The translations under genes and the position numbers were made by a program. From positions 1-48,879 of the IMG/VR virus record IMGVR_UViG_3300029319_007059: a DNA stretch of 48,879 nt; one strand, 5' to 3'. Numbering within the stretch: position 1 is the first letter of the stretch; the number at the start of each line of letters is the position of its first letter. This document shows, piece by piece, positions 19,801 to 28,406 of this stretch. Below the pieces are notes generated by a model, which saw only the letters and a program-made list of their open reading frames with translations, was not told the DNA's origin and did no database searches. This stretch comes from a virus.

Positions 19801-22800
19801 AGTCATATCTGTCTAGTAACGTTACCAAAGATGAAGTCTGAAAACCACCAAAACCAGTGTGTCTTCTCAGTAAGGTATTGTATCGCTGTCTAACTTTTAT
19901 ATTTCTAAACGGCAGCGCATTGTTTGGAGAAAATTGATCAGATGTTCTATCTCTAAATAACTGTTTGGAATCTTCTTTACTACCAGGCGCAGAGAATCTA
20001 TCAGCTATAATTGTATTGTTTGTTCTAACTCCCGATCTTTGCCTTGGTGCTGTAAATTCAGCGGACCCAGTTAATCCCTGGTTTCTCCTTGGTACATCGG
20101 TCAAAAACGCCGATGGCATCGTGCCGCTCTGTAATGATAAGGAAGAAGTATGATAAGCATCGGGATTAAAAGCAAGATCCATATTAGTGGCCGCACGATT
20201 TGAGGTATTTACCACTTCGTAAAACTTAGAGAAATTGCCCAAGACTCTAGCACCACCCTCTGGAGCTATATCCGTTGTAAGTGTTTGTATGTTTGCCACG
20301 TTTACAGGTCTAGACGCTCCCGTACCTCGTTTATATTGCCCTTTCGGAGTCTTTGCTGCTGGTTTATCAAACTCACCGGCACCATCTGCAATCTCTAACT
20401 GATAAGATTCTTTTCGAACATTATCGGATTGATTAAGTTTGGCACCCACAGGTGCTGATCTGGCTTGTTGTCCGCCGACGTGAGCATTGCTAAATGGTGT
20501 CTGCATAGCAACAGGTCGAACATGAAGGTTTGCCATGTCAACATTTGTTAATCCGGCGTCCTGTAGTTGCTTTTGATAACCAGAGGTAACAGTTGAACTT
20601 ACCGGAGTAAATGGTAGCACAATTTGCCCTTGAAGATCTTTCCCATCCACGGAGGCACTTAGCTGTCGTTGAGATTTTTGATTTGGTATGATAACATCTT
20701 TATTATCTTGGTCAAGTTGAAGACCACCAAACTTAACGTTTGCGTTTCCTACCTCGGATTTCTTTTCTTTTGTGTTGCCAATACCTTGATTAGTTGGTTG
20801 ATTTTCTTCTGGCAAAAATGCTGATATCCCTACTAATCTATTAGGAGCATAATAAGATTGTGCCTGTCTGAAAATTGCCTCTCTAGTCGCCATAACGCCA
20901 GGGTTGGATTGTGAAATCGTAACCGTATGTCTTTCGGCCCTTGTCATCCACCAAAAGGCATTTTGATTTTCGGGGGGCGGGGATTGAGGCAGCGGTGCCC
21001 TTAATTTTGGGTAGGCTATAGAAAATGGAGTACCAAATCTATTTTCAACTCTAATGTTCTTTGGCCTTGTGACAACTTGAGGCGGAACTACAGGAGCACC
21101 AGCTTGAGGTGTATTTTGTCGGGCTGGGGTTTGATTATTATCAGGTGTTTGACCAGGCGCTTCATTGTTACTAATAACATTAGCTTCATTTCCGCCAACC
21201 CTGGATTGACGGAAAGATTTTTTCCTGTTCCCCATAAATGTATATTTGAATTTTGCTCTTTCAAGAAGATGACTCTCAACTATATTTCTAACGCCAGGAG
21301 CAACTTTTGCTGAAGCCGGAAATAATTGTTCTAACATCTCGCCAATAGACGAATCGAGCCACTTATAATAATCGAGATATTTTTGCAAGTCAGGAATATT
21401 ACCAACTTTAGAAAAGAATATTTGCCTAAGTTTTTCCATAGACTTATAGTTTGGTCTATACCTATTAACAGGGTCTCCAATTAAGTTATTTAATTCTTCT
21501 ACAGACGCAAACAAATGTAGCATTCTTTCGGAAATGCTTCGATACATGCTTTTTTCTATAGCATAGTAAAAAGTTTCTGGCCTTAGCATTGGCGCATAAG
21601 CTGCCTCGTCCAAGTTTTTAATCTTTACCATGTCACTACTAACAGCGTATTCCGGTAACTCTAGCCTATCTGTGTATATAAGCTCTTTTCTAATTGGTGT
21701 TGAAGACGCTGGGAAAAAATCTCCACGCCCTGTGTGCTGTCTTGAGTTTATGTGTTGCGGTGACTCGTGGAATAAATCACCACCACTTCCTGAATCCAGA
21801 GACCCTGACGAAAAATCATTAACGTTGAATCTTCCAGAAGCATCGCTTCCAGTTACATCAGCAAAGTCCCAATGCAAGGCAAGAGTATTAATTTGAGGGA
21901 CATAAACACCAGGGTTTTTACTCTGGAATGTGTAAGCTTGTCTTGTTGGGTTAAGGGTACCATAACTATCAACACTTCTGGCGTGCATATCTATTGCACC
22001 AGTAGGTAAAACGTCTGTCCAATACCTAAGACTTGATGCACGAACATCACTAGAGGTTAAAACTGTTCCAGTAAAGTTTGTTCTGTGTGCGCCAACATAA
22101 TATCTTTTTGCAGCAGAAACAATATCAGACCCAGACTTATAAGTTAGAGACCCTGTTTTGTAATAACTCTCTTGCCTAAGTCCTGAATCATAGTTAACAG
22201 CATAAAAATCTATATCATACCCATCATGAACATTTGCATTTGCTCCAGAATTTTGTGCAAACGGAAATCTTTTTGGGTGGACAGACAACGCAATATTCCA
22301 CTTCTGATTATCGTACACATTTCTAAACACAGGCGATACTATTAGTTCGTTGTTATGTCTGTCTAAGACCTTAAACAAAACATCTTTAACTTTGTAATCT
22401 GGCGAAATAACTTCGGCCATCTGGGACGCTGATTTGATAGCGACAACTTGCAACCCAGAGTCCGCATTAGGATAGTGCCAACTTGTGTCCGTGGAAGAGG
22501 ACAATAACTTGTGCTCACCTCGTGGCGTGTGCCAACCAAACAAAGATGACGTGACAACATGCATTGGCGTGTGCGAAAGTGTATCAACCTCTTTTTTGTT
22601 TGGGAATACAAACTCACACTCAGCAGTAAAACCAAACTCTATTAAGCTAAGGCTTCCACTACTGCCACTTATTACACCATATGATTCTGGAAGATCTGAA
22701 TTAGGGTATTGATAAACTGAGGCGTCAGAGGAGTCTCTGTCTATTAGCCCTGTAAAATCAGCAAACTTTTTATTGCTGGTGTCTGCTCTATAGTTGTTGT

Positions 22801-24679
22801 CAAGTTTGTATGTTGAGTTATCAGAATATATGTTTACTTTTAATATTTCTTCATCAATACCAAAGCACCTGACTAAATTTCTAATAGCCTTTTCATTTCC
22901 TTTTGATTTAAGGACATGGTTTAGGTTGTTGTAGATATTTTTGTATATCGTGTTCTTTATTGAAGACAAGTCGTGTTGAAAATTCAAGCTGCCATCTCGC
23001 TTTAGAAACTGTGAAAGCAGGTCCGCATTTTGAAAAAGTTCGGGCGCTTCAATACCCAACTCCTCAACTAAACGATCATTATGTGGAAACTCAAATATAC
23101 TACCAGTAGCGCTACCACTAATATAATCCATAGATTTAATACTTGTTAGGTAAGAAATCTGGGAAAATACAGTATCAAAATATGTTGATATTATTTGAGT
23201 GGAGTTTCTAAGTTCAGACCCAAACTGTGAATCCTCTTCAACCACCCAATCTGGGAACGTGTTTAAGATAAACGATGAGTTTGTTCTATCGTGCTGTTCG
23301 CCTATTAATTTTAGTTCGTCCCGACGAACAGTCAAGGCGGAAGCCGAGGGTATAACTATTGGATCTTCTGGTTCTGTTCTAGCTGCTACCGATTGAGTTA
23401 AGGCCTGCAATGTGATTGCAGAGCCCGTATCCCTAGCACCGGCAACATATCCAGTCCACGTCCCGTTTGATAACCTGCCAGAATAGTCAAGAACTACATT
23501 GTCAACACTACTGGTTCCAAAAACACCCTCGTTAAACTTATAATAGACTCCAAGTCCAACATTGGCGTCCTCAGTGTTTGTTCCGCCATTAACGTGGGTG
23601 AACCAGTTTCTTCCTATATCTTCACCTGTTCTCGCTGTTTTCCAAAATCTAAATTCGTCTATGGAGCCTGAGAGTTTGCCTCGACCCTCCATTGAATTAG
23701 CGTCAGAGACACCAGATGGAGCAACACGAAGGGCACCGATATTACCTATCAGACTTCCAGTCACAAGGCTAATTTGCCCCGCTTGATGACCGTCGGGAGC
23801 AATGCCGGTTTCGTGACAAACGCCATTAATATAAAAGTCGATTGTTGGAGAACTCTCAGACGTATTAAACACAAACGCAAAGTGATTAAACCCACTACCT
23901 GTAATATACTTGCCCACACCCCCAGTGGTTGGTATAGATTGCGTTACATAGCCCTTGGTGCCTGATAACATTGTAACCAAGAACCTGTCTTCCAGACTTT
24001 TTGAAAGCTCAATTCTTAAATTACCATAACATCCATTGGTCTCGTCATCATCTACGGATCCTGTGGATACACCATTCCACAAATCAAATATAACTTGCCT
24101 TGGCGACTGGGCAGTTGATACAGTGCCACCGCCGGGTATATCTGATTTGGATAGAAAGAACTCAACCGTAGAGCCACTTGGTCCGCCGAATTCTAGATTA
24201 TTCTGCCTAAAGTTGGACGAAAATACAGTGCCTGAATGTGGTCCGCCCTTAATCTGTATATACTCAGTCTTTGGCGATGAAAAATAATGAGAACTATGAG
24301 ATACGGCCGTGCCGTAGTTAGTCCCAATGCTAACAAAGCCTGTTGACTTAGGATACCTTTCATTGAAGATATATTTTTCTAGAGGATTCAGATCATTATA
24401 AAACTTTTCTTTCTCAAAGGCAGACCCATCATAAGGATAATTTTGGAGAATATAATTGAAAGCGTTCTCATAATATTTTTCAGCAGAACCATACTTTGCG
24501 AACTCTTCTGGGTTTCCGTAATCCAGAGGAGCGGTAAATTCATTTTGTCTTCTTACGCTTTGGCTTAAGTGGTTAGCGGATTCCATACCTCCGCTCAAAG
24601 CGCCTACAGCACTACTTTTAAGGTACTTTCCTACAGATTTTCCTTGTCTGTTTTTTTCAAATAACTTTTTTATGCTCAT
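13838..24679 (-). CDS. giant virion protein, 3613 residues, LamG/concanavalin-like lectin domain and Gly/Pro-rich tail
   Basis: This single gene fills 22% of the window. Residues about 165-410 form a LamG/concanavalin A-like sandwich (TVEFFLSKSD, NHFAFVFNTS, DFYINGVCHE, GSIDEFRFWKTART, GVYYKFNEG), a fold that binds glycans or proteins. A second possible LamG-like region lies near residues 690-880 (FGFTAECEFVFP, WNIALSVHPKR, YYVGAHRTNFTG). Residues about 1200-1500 include Asn/Gln/Pro-rich linkers. The last 175 residues are Pro/Gln/Met-rich and end in a glycine run. No membrane segment or protease motif is evident. The start overlaps the upstream stop (ATGA). It probably belongs to the baseplate periphery or long fibres and may contact host surface sugars. 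The lectin domain call is good; the rest is unassigned. Confidence 0.8.
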   Translation of the reverse strand: MSIKKLFEKNRQGKSVGKYLKSSAVGALSGGMESANHLSQSVRRQNEFTAPLDYGNPEEFAKYGSAEKYYENAFNYILQNYPYDGSAFEKEKFYNDLNPLEKYIFNERYPKSTGFVSIGTNYGTAVSHSSHYFSSPKTEYIQIKGGPHSGTVFSSNFRQNNLEFGGPSGSTVEFFLSKSDIPGGGTVSTAQSPRQVIFDLWNGVSTGSVDDDETNGCYGNLRIELSKSLEDRFLVTMLSGTKGYVTQSIPTTGGVGKYITGSGFNHFAFVFNTSESSPTIDFYINGVCHETGIAPDGHQAGQISLVTGSLIGNIGALRVAPSGVSDANSMEGRGKLSGSIDEFRFWKTARTGEDIGRNWFTHVNGGTNTEDANVGLGVYYKFNEGVFGTSSVDNVVLDYSGRLSNGTWTGYVAGARDTGSAITLQALTQSVAARTEPEDPIVIPSASALTVRRDELKLIGEQHDRTNSSFILNTFPDWVVEEDSQFGSELRNSTQIISTYFDTVFSQISYLTSIKSMDYISGSATGSIFEFPHNDRLVEELGIEAPELFQNADLLSQFLKRDGSLNFQHDLSSIKNTIYKNIYNNLNHVLKSKGNEKAIRNLVRCFGIDEEILKVNIYSDNSTYKLDNNYRADTSNKKFADFTGLIDRDSSDASVYQYPNSDLPESYGVISGSSGSLSLIEFGFTAECEFVFPNKKEVDTLSHTPMHVVTSSLFGWHTPRGEHKLLSSSTDTSWHYPNADSGLQVVAIKSASQMAEVISPDYKVKDVLFKVLDRHNNELIVSPVFRNVYDNQKWNIALSVHPKRFPFAQNSGANANVHDGYDIDFYAVNYDSGLRQESYYKTGSLTYKSGSDIVSAAKRYYVGAHRTNFTGTVLTSSDVRASSLRYWTDVLPTGAIDMHARSVDSYGTLNPTRQAYTFQSKNPGVYVPQINTLALHWDFADVTGSDASGRFNVNDFSSGSLDSGSGGDLFHESPQHINSRQHTGRGDFFPASSTPIRKELIYTDRLELPEYAVSSDMVKIKNLDEAAYAPMLRPETFYYAIEKSMYRSISERMLHLFASVEELNNLIGDPVNRYRPNYKSMEKLRQIFFSKVGNIPDLQKYLDYYKWLDSSIGEMLEQLFPASAKVAPGVRNIVESHLLERAKFKYTFMGNRKKSFRQSRVGGNEANVISNNEAPGQTPDNNQTPARQNTPQAGAPVVPPQVVTRPKNIRVENRFGTPFSIAYPKLRAPLPQSPPPENQNAFWWMTRAERHTVTISQSNPGVMATREAIFRQAQSYYAPNRLVGISAFLPEENQPTNQGIGNTKEKKSEVGNANVKFGGLQLDQDNKDVIIPNQKSQRQLSASVDGKDLQGQIVLPFTPVSSTVTSGYQKQLQDAGLTNVDMANLHVRPVAMQTPFSNAHVGGQQARSAPVGAKLNQSDNVRKESYQLEIADGAGEFDKPAAKTPKGQYKRGTGASRPVNVANIQTLTTDIAPEGGARVLGNFSKFYEVVNTSNRAATNMDLAFNPDAYHTSSLSLQSGTMPSAFLTDVPRRNQGLTGSAEFTAPRQRSGVRTNNTIIADRFSAPGSKEDSKQLFRDRTSDQFSPNNALPFRNIKVRQRYNTLLRRHTGFGGFQTSSLVTLLDRYDSIDLGAFNEGIIIPSGGLPAVHGDPLSVLTASLVAVHKTQRNGTLRIELVSGNLQSPLVPIMTTGTVRDNAFVTRPIPAGDRYAWFMALSHSQQDLGDYPEQNVGDNFHNFILSASRFPSDITLYTSSIAHSEKYKLYPNAFAAQAKGIFSNSAGGFTYIWERNGAGLWAPWTQTRFGQYTGKGKFNAKQNFYLIDATHITKKAESVDQQTGKKLVATEKMETFKDFQKSTVTDSDNALQVYSGGGGNILIHHIAKRYKEPPVTSRYKPIIHQIKTKRGTAALTEKKSVDVSVKYSYGNELQGFANRGLNIDLGNKQDFKLGFHKRPYEIIRDTFVDGVDPSVDGVELIKLMSYKETIYPKEIYTYLSATRARNFYENSFWRSDKTTGSLQELLQTNITELSGLLHNDNISKFNNTWERRVTDETLGRGYSSSFDYFVRMDEQFPVAIFQGNASGNAGWTPPLKVTPYIGSDGSRNFGTGSKWPLDSFYYAEFSGVLPSSTYSGTNLGTNLLFCMASTMPAGELMMPHYGIVMSGNAANSSSELGGIRFNTSSINSPQYIYTVPTEKVRTTDISSRTAKFVAEANAVAGPVTRPAWTAARRRKFVDGPKKNTLAPARFPWYNNYDDWHQELRNLGKDYTIIPEYRISELMPTYKELGSFGTVVSGALSVTGATNDTGTRGAFNSADREFLPRYATTDAAEYLKSFMKLGSKDQEFNKDPRHLEIKSEALLKLLPYEGFYPVLRTLELARLFSQSYGHAVEYSGEGYTNGAPNFKTLEPPSPTENNDKQPRAFRTLSRPFFAPGIVYNSIKAGVGVQYPIMRKGMGSIQSASVQDPTHGQLSASIFFSLASGDIGISGSSETAITIPGGRRRRKEGAADNFDFFKLDAGVDGDQLKDGSRGAPHRMFYSDVIPFEGIFKPMEHISTDKRGIVLSDTNPVLYQEITASVPTTGALVQSYEEGFMGIVTSTIFQKFDDDLYRLGMSNFMANIPRFFLKKQKDGGFMSKFVAEIPSRAPADNPAGAAAAQQNEARTVSVSKDKAYIMEIGMKQTDRHMMYSNPAAFGPATATGSFDWNEMLAAGPNAESPNSVKYGAQATASMEINNFDENILDGKFIGITGSNESGETAEVTFLFDKSVAVSSPARSSATEYVIGCQGVGDAVSVGGAIFNALNLADTNGDLKTDSAANGSTGEVTMTQRLFTNRFNGAEIVGSAVQPDQPSAGVTVEGPFAGGLLAPLFTVATTDQSGGLPQGQEWPYHRAEFAPYTPTYFYGPSVVRITYVPRKSGEVTLREILSGEDLFVEYNNENGYYYDFDSGSFMGANDQVLSLDGVPAYGFNRAWQNRQDLDASLVIDNVYPTDAADVSPRDQNKWVIMPKWECPILDFPTADNDYAFSSSVNVGEHDPKVRGMWHQYGVMPSSSAEGVFMYISDVSVDSTELRLLGNPTGSGAQRTNESTGTVLSGTAKVQVVKKVPKFVIDSNREVDSLARLVGFKEDDIQSPGTFQPEKARRLGQLAESGEKTISEAVLAMPFYLEPTSQEMKVVTLKGNMSALGPKVKEFRKNFTKYSLPPSLKKQLTSLLPPNYPKVSSFINPFGGDEYDSILPTDEDVNIPVVYLLEHTVALSRQDLADMWQGIMPDIGATMKTSVSAIDHYMPGDRASGVGNKTIFPELILKELELGIPRSGHPRVDLIDIAPVGSKDGFIPEIKWMVFKVKERGVDTFFRFMSEELNGGPGSFSYDNIFGVIADNLPDEQKDFLRRKKTEYTKGLYVSDDLGVAGNTYNWPYDYCSLVELGKISVNVGFRPELEREVEDISEEQETNARSRGARNKKILENQQMEQVRINAPTVSPPVGVGDAPPPPEGFRGLPPGAQNALAQQGEGTPEGLPPLVIPEGMEPPPEGQQFPQQDPNAGERPMSPEQFDMSKMRQEDIPEQFRNMTPAQMERRRAEEMSKAREPQQQGFAPSSMPGQPPRGGGGTGGGSGGGGGGY

Positions 24680-26184
24680 ACGGGTTCTTCATCAAGCTTA
24701 AATTTAAATATTTCAGGCTGCTCTACATACTTTCCATTTAAAAGATACACGAACTGCAACCCATAAGCAAACCCCTCATCAAGCATGGTGGTATCAAGTT
24801 CAAAATAGTTTCCGCTAATGTCGTAGGACATTCTTGTATGATTATATGTTCCTGTGCCGTATGGGACAATCTCTAAGTTATCAACAACTCTATATAATCT
24901 CCAGTACGCATCCTCTATTATTTCTGTTGGCGGTTCAGAGGAAGCGACACTATACACGTTAGGGCTCCAATTTTTCTCTCTGGCATAAACTCTAAGGACA
25001 GGTTTTTGTCCCTTAACGTAAGATTTTTTAAGGTTTGTAATATCGGTAATGTGTTGAGTTTCATATTGAGCAAAACTTGCAGTCAGCCCCTCTAAGTTGA
25101 TTGAGCCTGTAAAATATTCAATGCTACCGGAGTGCCACACATCGTGAACGGTAGTCAAAGAGCTAGTAATAGCAAAAGAACAACTATATATTCCCGTCTT
25201 AGCCATACCGCCCTCAACAACTATTCCGCCTGTTATCTCTTGTTGAACAAGTCCGTCCGTATCAAGAACATGAAGTCGATGGCCGGTTGGCAGATTATCG
25301 TTGCTTCCACTATAAAAACTAACGTATATTATCTGGTCAGTGCCAACTAGGCTAGGTATGTCTCTCAATTGTCCCCTTATCCTGTTATAGAGGTACACAG
25401 TGTTGAGATTATCCGACGGTGGGGCCAGGGCACTGGAAATCAGAGTAACCCCTCTTTGGTCCTTTCTAGAGGAGTCCCACCTGGCTTCGATATACGGTCT
25501 TTTCAGAAAATAATCGCTTGTTCTTCCAAAAAACTTCTTTGTAAAAAATGAACCAGATGAACCAGATATTATGTCGTCATCGTGTTTTATCATAAATCCG
25601 AAATTAGAAGCTGTCCCAACACCATCTGCTCGCCACAAATCTACTGCAAAAGTAACATCAACATCCAAATCTTCAGCACCACCAGAGAGGTAAAAGCTTG
25701 ACGAATAAGCAGTGTCTCCGCTACTTGCACTATTGTAAAAGTCTCCACCTTCGTGCTCCCAAGCTATCAAGTTCGAACTAGATATCCAGTTACAGACTCC
25801 AAAATCTGTATACTCGTTCATATCCAGTCCCCTGCCTTCGGTCCAAAAATTACCACTAACAACAGCAACCTTTAATGGGTACTCATAGGGCAGACTATCA
25901 GCATGAGGAGCATTAAACATCTTTAGTCTATACTCCACACTCGAAGATGGAATAACCCCATCATTAATGTCAGAAACTATTGAATCTATTGGAAACTGTA
26001 TAAGTATTCTTGCCTGTTCAGCATTTGTGGCATCTATAGATGCGGTGGTTTGCCCATGAATCACAAAAGCCTCTAAAATATCGGACGCCCCCATATTAGA
26101 GCCTGTCCCTCTTGTACGAAGGTTAGCTTCGAAAGCATTTGTAATTGTGTTATCCTGCGTAGCAAAATATCTCTTAATGGCCAT
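24676..26184 (-). CDS. conserved phage virion-type protein, 502 residues
   Basis: The protein begins MAIKRYFATQDNTITNAFEA, then LRTRGTGSNMGASDILEAF. I recognise this N-terminal pattern from structural proteins of large phages, encoded beside gp6-like wedge genes. The rest is Ser/Gly/Tyr-rich and beta-like. A segment near residues 90-185 (EYPLKVAVVSGNFWTEGRGLD, then a W/D-rich stretch) looks like a jelly-roll region of the DNRLRE type, tentatively. Both ends are coupled: TAATG with the gp6-like gene upstream and ATGA with the giant gene downstream. It is likely a baseplate component connecting wedge and fibre network; the exact role is unknown. Confidence 0.75.
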   Translation of the reverse strand: MAIKRYFATQDNTITNAFEANLRTRGTGSNMGASDILEAFVIHGQTTASIDATNAEQARILIQFPIDSIVSDINDGVIPSSSVEYRLKMFNAPHADSLPYEYPLKVAVVSGNFWTEGRGLDMNEYTDFGVCNWISSSNLIAWEHEGGDFYNSASSGDTAYSSSFYLSGGAEDLDVDVTFAVDLWRADGVGTASNFGFMIKHDDDIISGSSGSFFTKKFFGRTSDYFLKRPYIEARWDSSRKDQRGVTLISSALAPPSDNLNTVYLYNRIRGQLRDIPSLVGTDQIIYVSFYSGSNDNLPTGHRLHVLDTDGLVQQEITGGIVVEGGMAKTGIYSCSFAITSSLTTVHDVWHSGSIEYFTGSINLEGLTASFAQYETQHITDITNLKKSYVKGQKPVLRVYAREKNWSPNVYSVASSEPPTEIIEDAYWRLYRVVDNLEIVPYGTGTYNHTRMSYDISGNYFELDTTMLDEGFAYGLQFVYLLNGKYVEQPEIFKFKLDEEPV

Positions 26185-27977
26185 TACTTAATAACTCCCG
26201 TTACATCGTCTCGTGGTGACAAAACATCTGCAACTGCGTCTGGCGGTATTATTAAAAATCTTCCATCATCAGACATATTTTTATCAATTTCATAAGCAAA
26301 TGAACTGTATGACCCGCCTGTTTTATTAACTAGCTTGACCATAGTTGTATCTACAACCCCTGGGACTGCGTTCAGGTGCTTGAAGATTTCAGATATGTAT
26401 ATTGGCTCGCCCATCTCTTTGGTTACGTTTAAAACTTTATTGGTTATTTTTTCAACACAAGCATTCAAGACATCAAAGCGATTTACTCCAGTCTCTGCGA
26501 TTACCTCAAATTGTATTCCATAGTTTATAATTTTACCATCCAAGATATCAACACTATCATTTATCATTCGATACCTATCGATCCAAGTTTTTAAGTTTGT
26601 TTTCAATTGACTTGGTGGTAATTGCAATCTGCCGTCTGACCCTTGGGCCAAAACATATAAATTTAAATTTCTATTAGCTGATCTTGGGTCTTGTATTATG
26701 TTAACACGTTGAACTCTGCCAAATCCGCCTGGCATTCTATAGCAAACGCTGATATAATCTTCTTTGGTTACGGCTCTGTTTTGTGAAGCATAAGTGCTAT
26801 ACGCTCTAATTTTTATCTCTTCCGCCGTTAGCTCCTCGGTATCCCCAAGTATTGGCTCAGGATTCTCAACCTCTATGGAAGCCTCAACCGCAGCCAATAG
26901 TGGCGGAGATAAGATATCTCGATTATCAAACGTAAGAGAGGAGTCTAAAATCTGCGTAACAGTTGAAGCTGCTGCGTTTATTGTTGAACCCTCATTCGAT
27001 CTGTATGTTATGGTCAAAGTCGTGTCCTCTGGGGCCACACCAAATTTATCAGTCTTAATTAAGTTACTAGGATCAAAAGTAGAGTCCGATATATATTCTC
27101 TACCTGTCACATCCAAAACAACATCTGCTGGGCTAGCTAACAGGTCGCCAGTTAAATTATCAGAAGAACCATAACCAAACTGTAGAAATGTATTACCTTC
27201 GGTATCAAACTCTGTCACAAACCTGCGTGGACAAGGTTTTGTTTTCATTATAAATGGAACAGAATCTCTGTTGGTTCCCCTATTCGGCTCTTTAGACAAC
27301 ACAATATCCTGCGTAAGGTAATCAACTTGAAAATACTCATTTCCTTGTGAATCTACCACTGACACAATCTCTGAGACTTCATCTGCCGACATTTGTAATC
27401 TAAGGAATCTTTGATAACTCCCTACTTCTATTTCCTCTTCTCTCAGCCTTCCTGACACTACCTGTCCAGTTCCTTTAATTGCAAACTCTGTTGGGACACC
27501 AGTATCAGGATTGACTTTTGCCACGGTTATTTCATTGTTACTATCAGTAAAATCAATGTCTTGACTCACCGTATATACTGCACCGCCGCTGCCGCCAACA
27601 AGTGTACCTCTTTTAAGAATTGGTATATAATTTGTATCCGGACCACCAGTTGTTGCCGCAGCAGGGATTAAAACATAAAAGTTACAAATCCCAGTAGCAG
27701 TTGCGGACCCTGGTAATTTATATCCAAGTTGTTTGGCCAGTCTTTGAACATTTGGAAGTTCAATAGCAGTATCTAAGAAGCTTTCGTTTGCTTGATAATC
27801 AGTGTAAAACGATAGTTGATCACCAACGTAAGCTACCAGATCTAACATCAATGCGCCAAAAGACGCCTCATTAAAATCCTGAAACGTATTCGCATAATAA
27901 CGTTTTGCATAGTTCACAAGAGATTCTTTGATTGTTTCAAATTCTCTGTTTGTGTAATTTATTGGACGTTTTGGCAT
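26184..27977 (-). CDS. gp6: baseplate wedge protein, gp6 / baseplate J family
   Basis: The 597-residue protein begins PKRPINYTNREFETIKESL, followed by DFNEASFGALMLDLVAYVGDQLSFYTDYQANESFLDTA. This is the conserved N-terminal signature of T4 gp6-like wedge proteins. The middle and C-terminal parts (AYSTYASQNRAVTKEDYISVCYRMPGG and following) match the baseplate_J core. In contractile phages gp6 forms the inner wedge ring around the hub and binds gp25. The length is near T4 gp6 (660). It lies directly after the gp25-like gene, the usual order, and is coupled to the next gene. Confident family call. Confidence 0.92.
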   Translation of the reverse strand: MPKRPINYTNREFETIKESLVNYAKRYYANTFQDFNEASFGALMLDLVAYVGDQLSFYTDYQANESFLDTAIELPNVQRLAKQLGYKLPGSATATGICNFYVLIPAAATTGGPDTNYIPILKRGTLVGGSGGAVYTVSQDIDFTDSNNEITVAKVNPDTGVPTEFAIKGTGQVVSGRLREEEIEVGSYQRFLRLQMSADEVSEIVSVVDSQGNEYFQVDYLTQDIVLSKEPNRGTNRDSVPFIMKTKPCPRRFVTEFDTEGNTFLQFGYGSSDNLTGDLLASPADVVLDVTGREYISDSTFDPSNLIKTDKFGVAPEDTTLTITYRSNEGSTINAAASTVTQILDSSLTFDNRDILSPPLLAAVEASIEVENPEPILGDTEELTAEEIKIRAYSTYASQNRAVTKEDYISVCYRMPGGFGRVQRVNIIQDPRSANRNLNLYVLAQGSDGRLQLPPSQLKTNLKTWIDRYRMINDSVDILDGKIINYGIQFEVIAETGVNRFDVLNACVEKITNKVLNVTKEMGEPIYISEIFKHLNAVPGVVDTTMVKLVNKTGGSYSSFAYEIDKNMSDDGRFLIIPPDAVADVLSPRDDVTGVIK

Positions 27978-28001
27978 TACTTAACCTCTAAGCTTCAGTA
28001 A

Positions 28002-28406
28002 TTAGTTCTGATTCTGAGTTATTATCAAGGTATCGCTATCATTAATTGACCCTACGTTATACCTTATAACTAGCCGGACTGCATTGGGGGATAGACTCTC
28101 GTCTTCCTCCGGAGTTAAAAGTAACAATTCTTCTATTTCAACAAAAGGCATGAATTTACTAATTTGCGTTGAGATACGTTGTCTTAAAGCTGAATATGTT
28201 TCAGCGGTTGCAGGCTCAAACAATAAGCGTCGGACTCCTGCGCCAAAGTCTGGTATCATAACTCTTTCGCCAGGGGATGTCAATACTAAATTTTTTAAAT
28301 TTTGCTTAACAACATCTTTCAATGTCTTGTTTAACCTAAAAGGCCCGTCGGTGTTATCATAAGTTAGGGGTAACGAAACTGATATACCTTCTAGTTTATT
28401 TGCCAT
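28002..28406 (-). CDS. gp25: baseplate wedge protein, gp25/GpW family
   Basis: The 134-residue protein contains DVVKQNLKNLVLTSPGERVM, then PDFGAGVRRLLFEP, the hallmark of the gp25/GPW baseplate family. The EPR-type loop is represented by FEP. The family nucleates the inner baseplate and initiates the tail sheath. Length fits T4 gp25 (132). It abuts the LysM protein's stop without a gap and precedes gp6 by 24 nt, as in many contractile tail systems. Confident. Confidence 0.93.
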   Translation of the reverse strand: MANKLEGISVSLPLTYDNTDGPFRLNKTLKDVVKQNLKNLVLTSPGERVMIPDFGAGVRRLLFEPATAETYSALRQRISTQISKFMPFVEIEELLLLTPEEDESLSPNAVRLVIRYNVGSINDSDTLIITQNQN

